Assembly: GCF_902635505.1 (NCBI RefSeq)
Contig: NC_045427.1
Coordinates: forward strand, 520,079,665-520,143,664
Direction: 5' to 3'
DNA from: Sarcophilus harrisii
Lineage: Eukaryota > Chordata > Mammalia > Dasyuromorphia > Dasyuridae
DNA length: 64,000 nt
The translations under genes and the position numbers were made by a program. Within the stretch, counting starts at the first letter, position 1. Every line of letters starts with the position of its first letter. The notes under the pieces were generated by a model. The model made no database searches and was not told the DNA's origin. It was given only the letters and a program-made list of their open reading frames with translations. Positions 25,105 through 36,373 of the stretch are shown here, in pieces.

Positions 25105-25640
25105 TTGGATGATTAGTCCTGGCATTTTCTAAATGCTTGAGATGTCAAGAAGACAAAATTATGGTCTCTGCCCTTAAGGAGTTCATATTCTAATGAGGGA
25201 GACAATATTTGAAAAGTTGCACATTCAAGATAAATACAATGGAAGGTAAATGGAAGGTTCCCTTTAGAGAGGAATAGAAAAGGGGACCAAAAAAGGCCTC
25301 CTATAGAATGTAAGATATGAACTGAACCTTGAAAGAAATTAGGAAAACCAGGAGGCAGAGGTAAGAGGAAAAGCATTCCAGACGTGGGGGACAGCCAGAC
25401 TAAAGACAATGAGTAGGGAAATATTTGTGCAATAGGCCAGTGTCACTGGATCACACAATATTTTGATGGAAATAAATTGTAAGAAGACTGGAAAAGTAGG
25501 AAGGGGCTACATTGACATTGTAAAAGGCTTTAAAAGCCAAACTGAGGATTTTATATTTGATCCTTCAGGTAATGGGGAACCATTGTACTTTATTGAGTTA
25601 GGGGGTGGTGATTTGGGGAGGTGACATGGACAGACCTGAA
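25105..25640 (-). mobile_element. L2 LINE, 3' part
   Basis: On the + strand it reads GGTCTCTGCCCTTAAGGAGT...AAAGGCTTTAAAAGCCAAAC...AGGTAATGGGGAACCATTG, the complement of the L2 ORF2 3' region. A worn MIR-like core follows at 25,640-25,830. Confidence 0.7.
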
Positions 25641-26045
25641 CTTTAAGAAGATTTTATTTCATTAGATTCTTCTAAAAATAACCCTCTGAAGAATGAATCT
25701 GAGGGTATATTATTACACCCATTTTCTAGTGGAAAAAACTCAAAAAGATCTAATCACAAGCTTTAAAGGCAAAGCTGAAACTGGTCCTCTGACTCCATGT
25801 TCATTGTCTTTCTGCTTTGTCATGTCTTCCCTAGTTGAAGCCATATTTACAGTGAAATGTCATTTTAAATAAGTATCATCCTTATTGTCAACATTTTGAC
25901 TGTAATAAAATATTTTTCTTTGCATTTATATAGAGAGAAATCAGTGATTGTACATTTGGTAAGCTCTGTAATATGTAACTTTTAGACATGTTAACAATTC
26001 TTGGCAAGAATTAATTTAAACTTTTATTATTCTTTTTCAAATCAG

Positions 26046-26124
26046 AATTCTTCAAGGTCTGGAAGCTATAGCATTCTGAAGTGAGCATCTGGTACTACTT
26101 CAGAGAAAAAGACTTAAGTGATAT
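26046..26124 (+). other. DENND4A: Candidate DENND4A 5'UTR exon
   Basis: A 79-bp block has a pyrimidine-rich acceptor (TTATTATTCTTTTTCAAATCAG|) and a perfect donor (|GTAAGT at 26,125). It contains no ATG, sits in sequence with no recognisable repeat, and lies on the right strand between the CpG island and the first coding exon. Joined to 40,108 it would place ATGTATCC directly after GTGATAT. It is non-coding as far as I can see. Long introns hold many decoy site pairs, so this needs transcript support. Confidence 0.5.
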
Positions 26125-26193
26125 GTAAGTGTTTTTCTATTTTTATCATAGATTGTTTCTATTAACTGTCTCTTGTATTCTTTTTTCTTTTGG

Positions 26194-26300
26194 TGAGGCA
26201 TTGGAGTGAGGTGACTTGCTCAGGATTATATAACTAGTAATTGTCAAGTGTCTGAAGTTAGATCTGAATTCAAGTCCTCCTGACTCCATGGCGATACTCT
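26194..26300 (-). mobile_element. tRNA-derived SINE fragment
   Basis: GAGGCATTGGAGTGAGGTGAC...CAAGTCCTCCTGACTCCATG is the reversed body of the marsupial SINE, 70 bp downstream of the candidate 5'UTR exon donor. Confidence 0.7.
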
Positions 26301-26381
26301 TTTGTATTCCTAATGAATTACAATGAAACTTCTCTTAACCTATTTCCTTCAAATAACTAAAGGAAAAGCATATCTGATATA

Positions 26382-26945
26382 TGTGGTGTTTTTCTTCTTT
26401 AAAATATAATGGTTCTCTCTGGGAGCAGGTTTCTTGGGGAGGTTTTCTGGAGGCAACCTTCGTTTCAGTTAAAAGTAATAATTACTCCAAATGCAGCCAG
26501 GTGTTAAAAGTTCAGATCTTTTATTGCTTCCTCCAAAATAGCCCAGTTAGTTTTCTTAAAGACCTGTCTCTCTGCTTTGGTTCCAAGAGCTCTTGCAGTT
26601 GTCCTTTGCCTTTGCTTTCTTCAGCCTCCAGCCAGCACCAAGGTGAAAGTTGGAATGAATCTGACTCCACCTCCAAGAGTGCTCCTCTCCAACTCCTGTT
26701 CGAAAGTAACTAACTTGAAGCTATAAAAGCTTCTATATATATGATCTCCCAAAGGTTGACTCCTCTTTCTGGAGGCAGGGATTAAGGGAGGTATGAATTC
26801 ACAAAGTTACAAAGTTAACTTTGTGAATCTCCCATACTTGTGAACTCTAATGAGTATTTAAATACTTCTTGATTATATGAGCTCTCTAAAGGTGTGAACA
26901 CAAGCATTGTATCAATTCCATTGAGTTAACACTAGGATTCCAACA
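26382..26945 (-). mobile_element. Solo LTR of an endogenous retrovirus
   Basis: It is 564 bp, with TG...CA ends on either strand: TGTGGTG at the left and GATTCCAACA at the right, so TGTTGGAATCC opens the LTR on the minus strand. It is bracketed by perfect 6-bp duplications GATATA (26,376-26,381 and 26,946-26,951). An AATAAAAG signal occurs on the minus strand near 26,520. No internal viral sequence adjoins, so it is a solo LTR left by recombination. The 6-bp duplication fits a class II (beta/ERVK-like) or a gamma-like element. Family not named. Confidence 0.75.
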
Positions 26946-29355
26946 GATATATTTTCATAAAATTTTATAATAAATAATAAGAAAATTAACTGATGAAATA
27001 AATTGCTGAGGTATTTGGGGGTCAGTATACAATCAAACTTCTTAAAAGCATCAAAGTTATAATGATCATATATTCTAAATGAAAAATCAACTTATATCAT
27101 ATCATTTGGCCAAAGATTATTAAAGAATTCACTACAAGAAGAAGAAATTTCTGGGAATCAAAAGTTCTGGATTCTATTCTAGCTCTTCCATTAAACTGCT
27201 AGATGATTTTGAATAAGTCCTTTAACTTTTCTGAAACTAGATTTCCTCATTTGTAAAATGAAGATTATAAGACTTGTATTTGTTTCTGTTGCAGCTTTAT
27301 TGTGGAGAAAGAGCTTTGTAAATATAAAAATGATTTTTTAAATGTGAGTTAGTCATTCATCTGTTTAGTCTCTCTATATCCAAGTTTTTTCCTCTGTAAA
27401 ATAAAAGGACTGGGCTAGATGTTCTCTTAGGTCTTTCTTAGCTCAAATTTTTAATTTTCTTGTCCAAGACTTAGATCTAGGTTATATATTTTTTCAAAGA
27501 TGAGAGCAAATATTCTACAGCAAGGAAGACTTGAATAAAAAATATCTCTTCTAATCTTTACCAGTTAGAGATTCATTGGGTTAAGAAGTTGCTCTTTAAA
27601 ATACAAATAGCCACACCATCAATGAACTGTCCAAGAATCAGATGAATTTACAAATGGACTCTACCAAAAATTTAAGTAACAATTCTAATACTATGTAAAC
27701 TGTTTGGAAAAATAGATGGAGTCTTACCAAGTTTGAGTCCTACCAAGTTCCTTTTATGGCACAAGGATGGTGCTGATACCTAAATCAGAAAGAGCTAAAA
27801 CCAGAGAAAGAAAATTATAGACCAGTTTCCCTAATGAATATTGATGCAAACATTTTAAATAAAATATTAGCAAAGAGATAACAGCAATTTATCACCAGGA
27901 TGATACTCTGACCAAGTGGTATTTAGATTAGGAATGTAGGATTGGTTCAATATCAGAAAAACTATCAGCATAATTGACCATATCAATAACAAAACTAATA
28001 GCAATTATATGATTATCCCAATAGATAGAGAAAAGACTTTTGGAAAAATACAATACCAATTCCTACTAAAAACACTAAGGATCATAGGAATAAACGGAGT
28101 TTTCCTTAAAAAATTAACAACATCTATCCAAAGTCATTAGTAAGCATAATATGTAATGGGGATAAGCTAGAAGCATTCCCAATAAGATCTGGGTGAAACA
28201 AGGATACTTTGTTTATTCAGTATTGTACTAGGAATGTTGGTTTTAGTAAAATGAGAAGAAAAAGAAATCTAAAGAATTAGAGTAGGCAATGAGAAAGTAA
28301 AATTATCTCTCTTTGCAAAGGTTATGATGGCATACTAAGAGAATTCTAGAGAATCAACTAAAAAAGTTCTTGAAACAACAATTTAAACAAAATTTCTAGA
28401 TATAAAATAAACTCACATAAATTATTGGCATTTCTACATATTAACAACAAAGCCTAGCAGCAAGAGATAGAAAGAAGCATTTCATTTAAACCTTAGATAA
28501 TATAAATTATTTGCTACTCTGTTTGTCAAGGCAAGAACTATATGAACACAATTACAAAACAGTTTTCACAAAAATCAAGTCAATCTAAACAATTGGAAAA
28601 ATATCAATTTCTCATGAGTAGGCCAAACTAATATAATAAAAATGACAATTCTACCTAAATTAATCTACTTGTTCAGTGCTATACCAATCAAACTGCCAAA
28701 AAATTATTTTATATAGCTAGAAAAAGTAATAACAAAATTCATCTGGAAGAACAAAAGGTCAAGACTATCAAAGGTTAATTTAAAAAATGCAAAGAAAGGT
28801 GGCCTAGCTCTACCATACCTAAAACTGTATTATAAAGCAGCAGTCATGAAAAACCATTTGGTACTGGCTAAGAAATAAAGTGGTAGATCAGTGGAATACA
28901 CAAAACACAGTGTCAATAACTATAGTACTAGTGTTTGAAAACCCAAAGACTCCAGCTTCTGGGATAAGAAATTATTATTTGACAAAAATAGTTGAAAAAA
29001 CTGGAAATAGTATAGCAGAAACTAGGCACTGACCAAATCTATACCACTTTCTTACATCCCATCTTACCTTATTTCAAAGATAAAGTCTAAATGGGTTCAT
29101 GATTTAAACATAAAGGGTCATACTATAAGCAAATTAGGAGAGCAAGAGATAATTTAACTGTCAGATCTTTGGAGAAGAAAGGAATTTATGACCAAAAAAG
29201 AAATAGAGAACATTATGAAATATAAAATGGATAATTTTATTATATTATTTATTATAAATTATTATTTATTACATCAAATAAAAAAGTTTCTGTACAAACA
29301 AAATGAATGCAGTGAAGATTAGAAGGGAGGCAGAAAGCTAGGCAATTTTTTGCAA

Positions 29356-29470
29356 GTCATTTGGGGTTAAATGACTTGCCCAGGGTCCCATAGCATATAT
29401 TAAATGTCTGAGACTGGATTTGAATTCAGTTCCTCCTCATTCCAGGATTGGTGTTCTATCCATTCTGACA
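29356..29470 (-). mobile_element. tRNA-SINE nested in L1
   Basis: TTTGGGGTTAAATGACTTGCC to GGTGTTCTATCCATTCTGAC is a reversed SINE body lacking its head. It sits where the L1 should run from the poly(A)-binding region to AAAGGCCTCATTTCTAAAAC. Confidence 0.75.
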
Positions 29471-29498
29471 AAGGCCTCATTTCTAAAACATATAGAGA

Positions 29499-29719
29499 TT
29501 TTTCTTGTGCAGCAAGATAATTGTACAAATATATGTACATTTATTGTATTTAACATATATTGGATTGCTTGCCATCTAGGGGAAAGATTGGGAGGAAGGG
29601 GAGGGAAATTTGGAACATAAGGTTTTGCAAAAGTCAGTATTGAAAAATTATCCAAGCATATGTTTTGAAAATAAAAAGCTTTAATAAAAAAAGAAATATG
29701 ACAAATGTTAGAACAAAAA
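29499..29719 (+). mobile_element. L1 3'UTR nested in L1
   Basis: CTTGTGCAGCAAGATAATTG, GCCATCTAGGGGAAAGATTGG and AATAAAAAGCTTTAATAAAAAAA form an L1 end of the same type as 15,067-15,288 but in sense. It interrupts the ORF2 phrase ...ACATATAGAGA / GAGAACTGAGCC. ATAGAGA recurs at both borders (29,492-29,498 and 29,720-29,726), perhaps as part of a longer, decayed duplication. Confidence 0.8.
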
Positions 29720-30282
29720 ATAGAGAGAGAACTGAGCCAAATTTTTAAGAATACAGATCATTCCTCAATTGAATAGACAATTTTCACCTAAAGACATTAA
29801 GCCATCTATAGTCAAATGAAAAATGCTCTAAATCACATGGATTAGAGAAATTCAAATTAAAAATTTGTAAGGCAACTCCTCACTCCTATTAGATTGGCTA
29901 CGATGACAGGGAAAGATCATAATAAATGTTGGGAGAGGATGTGGGAAAAGATTAATGCATTGTTGGTGGAATTGTGAACTGATCCAATCCATTCTGAAAA
30001 GCAATTTGGAACTATGCCAAAAGGGCTATAAAACTGTGCATACCCTTTGATCCAGTAGTATCAGTATTGGGTCTGGATCCCAAAGAGATCATAAAAATGG
30101 TAAAAGGACCCATATGTGCAAAAATGTTTGTAGCAGTCCTTTTCTGTAGTGGCAAGGAACTGGAAATTGAGTGAATACCCATCAGTTGGGGGATGGTTGA
30201 ATAAGTTGTAGTATATGAATGTCATGGAATCCTATTTTATAAGAAATAATGTGAGCAAGCTGATTTAAGAAAAGCCTCAAAA

Positions 30283-30440
30283 GGGGCAGCTGTATGGTGT
30301 AGGTGGTGTAGCGGAGAGAACACCAGCCTTAAAGTCAGAAAGACCTGAGTTCAAATCTGGCCTCAGACACTTAACATTTCCTGGCTGTATAACCCTGGGC
30401 AAGTCACTTAACCCCAATTGCCTCAGAAAAAAAAAACAAA
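30283..30440 (+). mobile_element. Marsupial tRNA-derived SINE
   Basis: Nearly consensus: GGGGCAGC..., AAGTCAGAAAGACCTGAGTTC, TGGCCTCAGACACTTAACAT, CTGGGCAAGTCACTTAACCC, then a poly(A)-like tail with CA. A small internal GGTGTAGGTGGTGTAG duplication lies in the head. Confidence 0.9.
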
Positions 30441-31304
30441 AAAACTAAAAAATGAAATAGGAATAGTTAAGCCTAGCAGTCATTTTTATCATAATTTGAA
30501 TAATTTTATTCAGATAATCAGATTCTTTTCTTTTCAACATTTAAATTGAGATCAAGACGCTGACAAAATGGGAATTAGAGATGCCAAGAAAATCAACTAG
30601 CATAGGCATGATACTGAAGCAGGGAGAGTTAGATAGCCATAGGGCAGGCAAAAGATACCAAACAGAAATTTCTACTTGGCAATTTTGCCTAGGGCCCTAT
30701 TAACCAACATTCTTTTTGGGCCATTTAAATTTCAGTCGGCTCATAAAAATCATCTGTTTTCTTTATCTACAATATATTAAACCATTAGAATTCATAAATT
30801 ACTATATTAATTTATGTGTATAGTAATTATCCCATTGATGATTCAGTTATGCTGTTTCTGGTTATAATTTTGATAAAGATAGGAAAGCAAATGTATACAT
30901 TACTGAAAAGATTTTTAGTAGCAGTTAAAATTAACTATTTTCTGGTTAAACCAGAAATTTCAGTGAATTAAATACATATCCTATTTCATAAATAATCCAA
31001 TTAATTAATTTTTTTCTTTAATTTGCAAGCATGTTTCATATCGTAAGCTGTAGGCCTATGTAAAATAGATACAAAATCATTTGAGAGAGAAGGTATAAGT
31101 AAATAGCTGAGGAATCATGAATGGCTTCATGTTAAAGCTGGTCTTTGAGTTTGGCCTTAGTGGAGGAAAGCATTCTAAGAGGTAGAGGTGGAGAGTAAAT
31201 GCATTACTGGAGACAGCTAGTACAAGGGCGAAATAATGAGTGATGGAATTTTGTGTGTGATAATCAGTTTGACCAGGTAGTTAAGTGAAGTGAAGAGGAG
31301 TAAC

Positions 31305-33060
31305 CAACAAATCAATAAGCATTTATTAAGCCCTTATGACATGTGGCACAGTGCTAAGTGTTGGAGATAAAAAGAAAAGTAAAATATGGTCTTTGCCCTT
31401 AGGGAATTTACATTCTGTTGGGAAAGACAGCAAGTAAACAGGTACATACATACAGTATATTAATAAGTACAACATGGAATAGATGAAAGATCAACTTAGA
31501 GGGTAGGCAGGGCTCTAGCAGTGATCTAGACTACGAAGAATGCCTTACAGAAGATGGTATTAGAACTGAGATTTGAAGCTAGTCAATCAATAACATTTTT
31601 AAAGCATCTACACCCACATAATGTCAGACACTATACTAAGGACTGGATATATAAAGAAGGACAAAAGACAGTGCCTAACCTCAAGGAACTCACCGTCTAA
31701 TGGGGGAGACAGCATGGGAACAACTGTGTAAAAACAAACTACTTAACAAGATACATAGGAAATAATAAAGGGAAGGAATCGGAATTAAGCGGGATTTTTA
31801 AAAAGCTTCTTGTAGGATCATAGGATTTTAGCTGAGACTTCAGGGAAGGCAGGAGGCATAGATAAGGAGGTGAGATCATTTCATGCATGAGGAATAGCCA
31901 GTGAATTGCCCAGAGCTGAGAGATGGAGTGTTTTGTTTGAGGAACAACAAGGACGCCAGTGTCAGTGGATCACGTGACAAACATGACGTTTTGGAAGACT
32001 GAAAGGGTAGTGGGGAGAGGATGAGGAAGAATGCTAACCAAGGGAGTTTTATTTTTAATCCTGGAGATGATAGGAACCTATTGGATCTATTTATGGGGAG
32101 AGGGAAAAGGTGAATAGTTGGACATGCACTTTAGAAAACTAACTTTAGCATTTACATGGAGGATGAATTGGAATGGATGAAAAAGCTAGAAAGAAGAGAA
32201 TTTGAAGGAGAAGAGTCTGATCAACAATGTTAAAGGCTGCCAAGAGGTCAAGAATAGAGATTGAGAAAAAGGCTGTTGGATTTGGCAATTAAGAGTTCAA
32301 TGGTAATTTTGGAGAAAGCAGTTTTGGTTGGAAGTTGGACTGTAGAGAGTTAAGAGAATGAGAGGAATGGAAGTAAAGGTTTTTATTGTAGATAGCTCCA
32401 AGAATAGATAGAAAAGAGGCAAGGTATAGAATAACAGCAGAAACAGGTGAATCAAGTGAAGACTTTTTGAGAATAGGAAAGACATGAACAAGTTTTTAGG
32501 CAGTAGAGAAGCAATCACCACAGGGAGAGGTCGAAGATAAGTGAGAGTATAAAGGAAGCCAGGGATTCTAAGATGAGATGAAAAAGAAGAGGGGACAGTC
32601 ATAACAAAGAAGTATGGGAGAGACAGGCAAATAAGCCAGGATAGGTAGATTGTGGAGGCTTGGAATGGGGAGTAAAGTATAAGAAAACTAGACAGGCAGA
32701 AAGGATCTTGTGAAGAGCTTTAAATACCAAGAAAAAAGACTTTCTATTTAATCCTGGAGATAATCCCTGTATGAGTGATATCAAGTAAACTAGTAGGCAC
32801 TAATAGGGGTAGATCTGGAAGGGGCCTAGTTTTGTAGAGTATTAAATGTTAAATAAAGGACTTTATATATCCTTGAGGTAATAGGGAGTGACCAAAGTTT
32901 ATTCACTAGGAAGTATGATGTAATTAGATCTAAGATGAAGGAAATCACTTTTATAATTTTGTGGTTATATGGAGAACAGAGTAAACAAAGTAGAGACTTG
33001 AAGAAACTCAAAGAAGTAGAAACTACTTAGAAAGCTAACAATAATCCTGACAAGAGGTAA
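31305..33060 (-). mobile_element. L2 LINE relics, at least two partial copies
   Basis: On the + strand ATCAATAAGCATTTATTAAGC (31,310) and a second AGTCAATCAATAACATTTTTAA (31,580) each start an L2 3' end in reverse. The match runs on through AGTGTCAGTGGATCACGTGAC, TCAACAATGTTAAAGGCTGCC and CTGTTGGATTTGGCAATTAAG, and a further copy begins near 32,600 (GTGAAGAGCTTTAAATACC). So at least three overlapping L2 3' pieces are stacked here. Confidence 0.7.
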
Positions 33061-33176
33061 TGAGGTACTAAATTAGAGTGATGGTTATGTGAAAAATAAG
33101 AATTCCATCAGCATAGAAGAAAAATTTTGAAGATAGTAATGACATAATTTAGCAACAGAACTGGATATATGAAGTA

Positions 33177-33214
33177 TAATAATAGCATTTATAGAGCACT
33201 TTAAGGTTTCCAAA

Positions 33215-33257
<43 letters not shown>

Positions 33258-33885
33258 TATCTCATCTGATCCTTATAACAACCTGTGAACTAAGCATCAT
33301 TATTATCCCCATCTGACAGGTAATGAAAAGGAAGCTTACAGATTAAGTGCTTCACACCAAGATAATATAGCCAGGAAGTGACTTAGTGGGGCAGCTAGGT
33401 CACAAGAGTAGGTAAAGTGCCAGACCTAGAGTCAGGAAGACTTCTTTCTGAATTCAGTATTTATTACCTGTGTGATCCTGAGCAAGTCACTTAATTATGT
33501 TTGCTTCTGTTCCTACAAAGCAGAATTGAATTAGTTTCTTCTGAGAAACTCGAGATGAGCAAAGTTAGAGAAGCCACCTCAAATGTTCATAGGGACTATT
33601 TGTGTCCATCCTGTGGCAGAGCATTCTGAGCTCATATTGGTCTGATCAACAATAGTCAGACACATTGTAACTAAACTCTAACATAGTGATGTCATTTTGT
33701 TCTCTTTGAGAATAAAGGACAACCACCAAAATGAACTGGAGAAGGTATCTTTGCCAAGAAAAACCTAAAAGGATCACAAAGATTGGATATGACTGAAAAA
33801 CAACTAAACAACAAAAAAGTGACATAGTTGAAATTCAAACTCAGGTCTGCTCGACTCCAAGCCCAAATTCCATCCATTTACCATT
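33177..33885 (+). mobile_element. MIR/THER SINE split by nested SINEs
   Basis: Starts AATAGCATTTATAGAGCACTT, carries a (TG)18 tract at 33,219-33,254, then ATTATCTCATCTGATCC and TTATTATCCCCATCTGACAG. It stops at the duplication AAGTGACTTAG (33,376-33,386) and resumes at AAGTGACATAG (33,817-33,827) with TTGAAATTCAAACTCAGGTC. The middle is the SINE at 33,387-33,816. Confidence 0.8.
33387..33816 (+). mobile_element. tRNA-SINE with RTE tail, itself interrupted
   Basis: The head (TGGGGCAGCTAGG) and body run to about 33,520. The RTE-type tail resumes near 33,728 (AATGAACTGGAGAAGG...TGACTGAAAAACAACTAAAC). The intervening ~207 bp end in GTCATTTTGTTCTCTTTGAG...AAAGGACAACCACC, the 3' end of an RTE-family element. 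Three layers: RTE piece in SINE in MIR. Confidence 0.75.
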
Positions 33886-33889
33886 TCAG

Positions 33890-34255
33890 TAAAGTTGAGG
33901 AGTAAAGGATGACAGGTTATAAACCTAAGGAACAACGGAGGATTGTTATGCCATTGACAGTAACAGGCAAATTTGAAGACAGAAAGGTTTGGAAGAACAT
34001 AATGAATTTGTTTTGGACATGTTTTGGATGTCTGGACCATCCATTTTGAGAGACAACTTCATTTGAAAGTTGAGAGACATGTTCAGTTGGCTTTTGGTCA
34101 CAGGAAGACTGAAGTTCTTGAGGAAGATGAGTATATATATATCTGGCAATTATCTGAATAGAGGTAATAATTGAATGGGAAATGATGAGATCATCAAGTA
34201 AAAGAATATAGAGACAATATCTGTAGAGAAATCTTGACAAAATACTTCATCTATT
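33890..34255 (-). mobile_element. L2 LINE, reverse-transcriptase region
   Basis: On the + strand TTGGACATGTTTTGGATGTC and AGATGAGTATATATATATCTGG...TGATGAGATCATCAAGTAAAAG run as the complement of the L2 stretch upstream of the YADD motif. The insertion of L1 at 34,265 ends the match. Confidence 0.65.
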
Positions 34256-34264
34256 TTTGTTAAA

Positions 34265-34930
34265 ATCACCAAAAAATATAGTAAAATCAGGACTTTTTCT
34301 TAACGCGGCAAATAATATCTATCTAAAATCAAGAACCAATATTTTATGTAATTAGGTGAATTAGAAGTCTTTCAAGTAAGATTAAAGGTAAAGCAAGATG
34401 TCTATTATAACCACTATTATTTGATAATGCTATAAATTCTAGCTTATAGTAAAAATAAAATAAGAAAAAGAAATCAAAGGAGTAAGCATGGGGAAAGGGG
34501 AAACAAAATTATGCTTTTTGCATATAACAGGAGTTTTTCATAGCAAATCTTAGAGAATCAACTAAAAATTAATTGAAATAATAATTTTAGCAGATTAGTA
34601 TTATATAAAATAAACTTAAGTAAATCAACAACCTTTGTATACATACTACCAACAAAATCCAGCATAAATAATTAGAAAGAGAAATTCCATTCAGAACAGT
34701 TAAATAATTTATAGAAACTATTTAAGAAAGGAAGACATATTTATGAGATATATGAATACAACTACCTAAAACTCTCTACAGAAACAAAGACTTAAGCAAG
34801 CATAAATTGATTAGTTGTACAGTTGTACCTAAATTAATTTACTTATTTGGTACCAAACCAGGAAACCAAAGTATTATTTGACAGAGTTAGAAAAAATTTC
34901 AAAATTCATTCAGAAGAACAAAATCATGAT
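34265..34930 (+). mobile_element. L1 ORF2 fragment
   Basis: Worn sense ORF2 with TATAACCACTATTATTTGATA, AGAATCAACTAAAAATTAATT, AAATCAACAACCTTTGTATAC and AAAATTCATTCAGAAGAACAA. Confidence 0.65.
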
Positions 34931-35179
34931 CAGAGTTTTTCAGGTTTGGAGTTTGTCAAAATGATCTTCAGTAGGATTAGGGGTGAGAGATTTGAAAAAA
35001 AAGAGAATAATATCTAGTTGAACAGATTCACTAAGGAATTGAGATAAAGGGAGGAAGAATTGAGAGGCAGAGTAGTTTAAAAATTCCATAAGGATAAAGA
35101 ATATTAGAAAGGCATCAGGAAATATATATAATGATAAAAATTATGATTACTTGAGAGAATTTCATAGTTCATGAAAATG

Positions 35180-35470
35180 TTAGAGGAACTTATGTATAAC
35201 AAAGCTAGAAAGGAAGGTTGGAGCCAGGGTATAAAAGGCTTTAAAAATGCTAAATTGAAGTTTTTATTTGATTCTTGAAGTAATAGAATGCCCTTAGAAT
35301 GAAGTAATATAGTCATACTTGTAGTTAAGGAAAATCACTTTGGTAACTTTGTGAAAGATGGTTTGGAGTGGAAAGAAACCAGAGGTAGGGACATTAGTTT
35401 GGGGACCATTATAATAGTCTGGGCAAGAGACGAGTGGCCAAAAAAGGAGACAGAGAATGGTAGGGGTATG
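35180..35470 (-). mobile_element. L2 LINE fragment
   Basis: The L2 complement GGGTATAAAAGGCTTTAAAAA...TAATAGTCTGGGCAAGAGACG is recognisable. The left border and the sequence between 34,930 and 35,180 are unclear. Confidence 0.6.
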
Positions 35471-36373
35471 GAATTGAGTTCTTAATAGTAGAGTTTTTTT
35501 GATAGCATAGGAAAATCACCAGAACTAGAATAGGTTCTCGAGCTTATAGAGTGATGTAATTAGGACAGGATGTTTGTTTGCTTTATTAAGATGAATTGGA
35601 GAAGGGAAGAACTGAACTAGTGGTTGAATTAGATTGTTTTCCCTGATTCCATCTTATTTTTTTTTCAGTGGTCAGAGTTTCCATGAAATCACTATTTCAG
35701 TTCATCACTTTATTTCTCTGGACAGATTTCTTTGTCCTGACCATCACTTTTTTTTTTTTTAATAGGATTAGAGACTGGTTCTAAGATTTGTGGGGGCAAA
35801 CAACTCTTTCTAATGCAAGTCAGTACCTTTTATATAACTTAATATGTCTTTTCAAATTGCCTGGAGTTCGGAGATAATTGTACTATATCATAAAGCCAAA
35901 ATATCAGAAGCAGCACTTGAGACCAGATCCTACTGGCTCTGTGGCCAGCTCTCTGTCCACCAGATCACTTTACTGCTCTTCCTATTTTCAGGTGTTCTTT
36001 ATGTTGAAGAAAGCTTTATACTTTTCTTTCTATCTCTACTCTTATCTTTTTTTGTTGTTGTAATCTAACTTAAGGGGCAAATGCTTAAGTGTTTTCTACC
36101 TATTAACTGAAGGGCCTGGGGAAAGGGAGAGTCTTCAAAAAGAATTCTTGGATAGGGAAAACCAATCAATTCTCATTATTTGTTATTAGTTGAAGCCACA
36201 AGCGCCTATAACTAACATTTCAATCTTATTCTGATAAGCTATACACAGAGATATCTCATTCCTCTGGTTTTTCTGATCTTAAGAAAATTGGATGTAAGTT
36301 TCAAGTGAACACTAACTAAACCAGTATCTGAAATTTTAATTTAGTCATATTCTTCTTTGAAAAATGTGCTCCA

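Larger units (their letters stand above)
1449..26045 (+). other. DENND4A: First intron of DENND4A (presumed) and its content
   Basis: There is no credible coding gene across about 24.6 kb. Besides the repeats listed separately, 2,300-3,700, 9,430-11,500 and 19,100-20,560 are AT-rich sequence in which I recognise nothing firm. (AAAT)n/poly(A) lies at 2,846-2,880 and a GGTTT-rich run at 3,719-3,752. 17,000-18,270 and 22,530-22,820 are T-rich, possibly very old LINE. 4,380-4,640 resembles an L2 tail but is too worn to call. Weak MIR-like patches lie near 4,000-4,080, 8,840-8,990 and 13,030-13,090. The intron borders depend on the inferred first exon and the candidate exon at 26,046. Confidence 0.5.
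27605..30280 (+). mobile_element. L1 LINE, ORF2 3' half
   Basis: Sense order of L1 ORF2: GATGAATTTACAAATGGACT, TAGACCAGTTTCCCTAATGA, ATTGATGCAAACATTTTAAA, GGTTCAATATCAGAAAAACT, the CTGGAAGAACAAAAGGTCAAG block, GGTACTGGCTAAGAAATAAAG, and near the end GGCAACTCCTCACTCCTATTA, TGGTGGAATTGTGAACTGATC, CATCAGTTGGGGGATGG. Many stops. It holds two nested insertions (29,356-29,470 and 29,499-29,719) and ends at the SINE at 30,283. Confidence 0.85.

Noticed and set aside
32297-32602. 101-codon minus-strand frame, Leu/Phe/Ser-rich
   Set aside because: Lies within reversed L2 ORF2 sequence; a chance surviving piece of a dead LINE, not a host gene.
33219-33254. Regularly spaced repeats as a CRISPR-like array (also other microsatellites)
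   Set aside because: Simple sequence repeats in a mammalian genome with no unique spacers.
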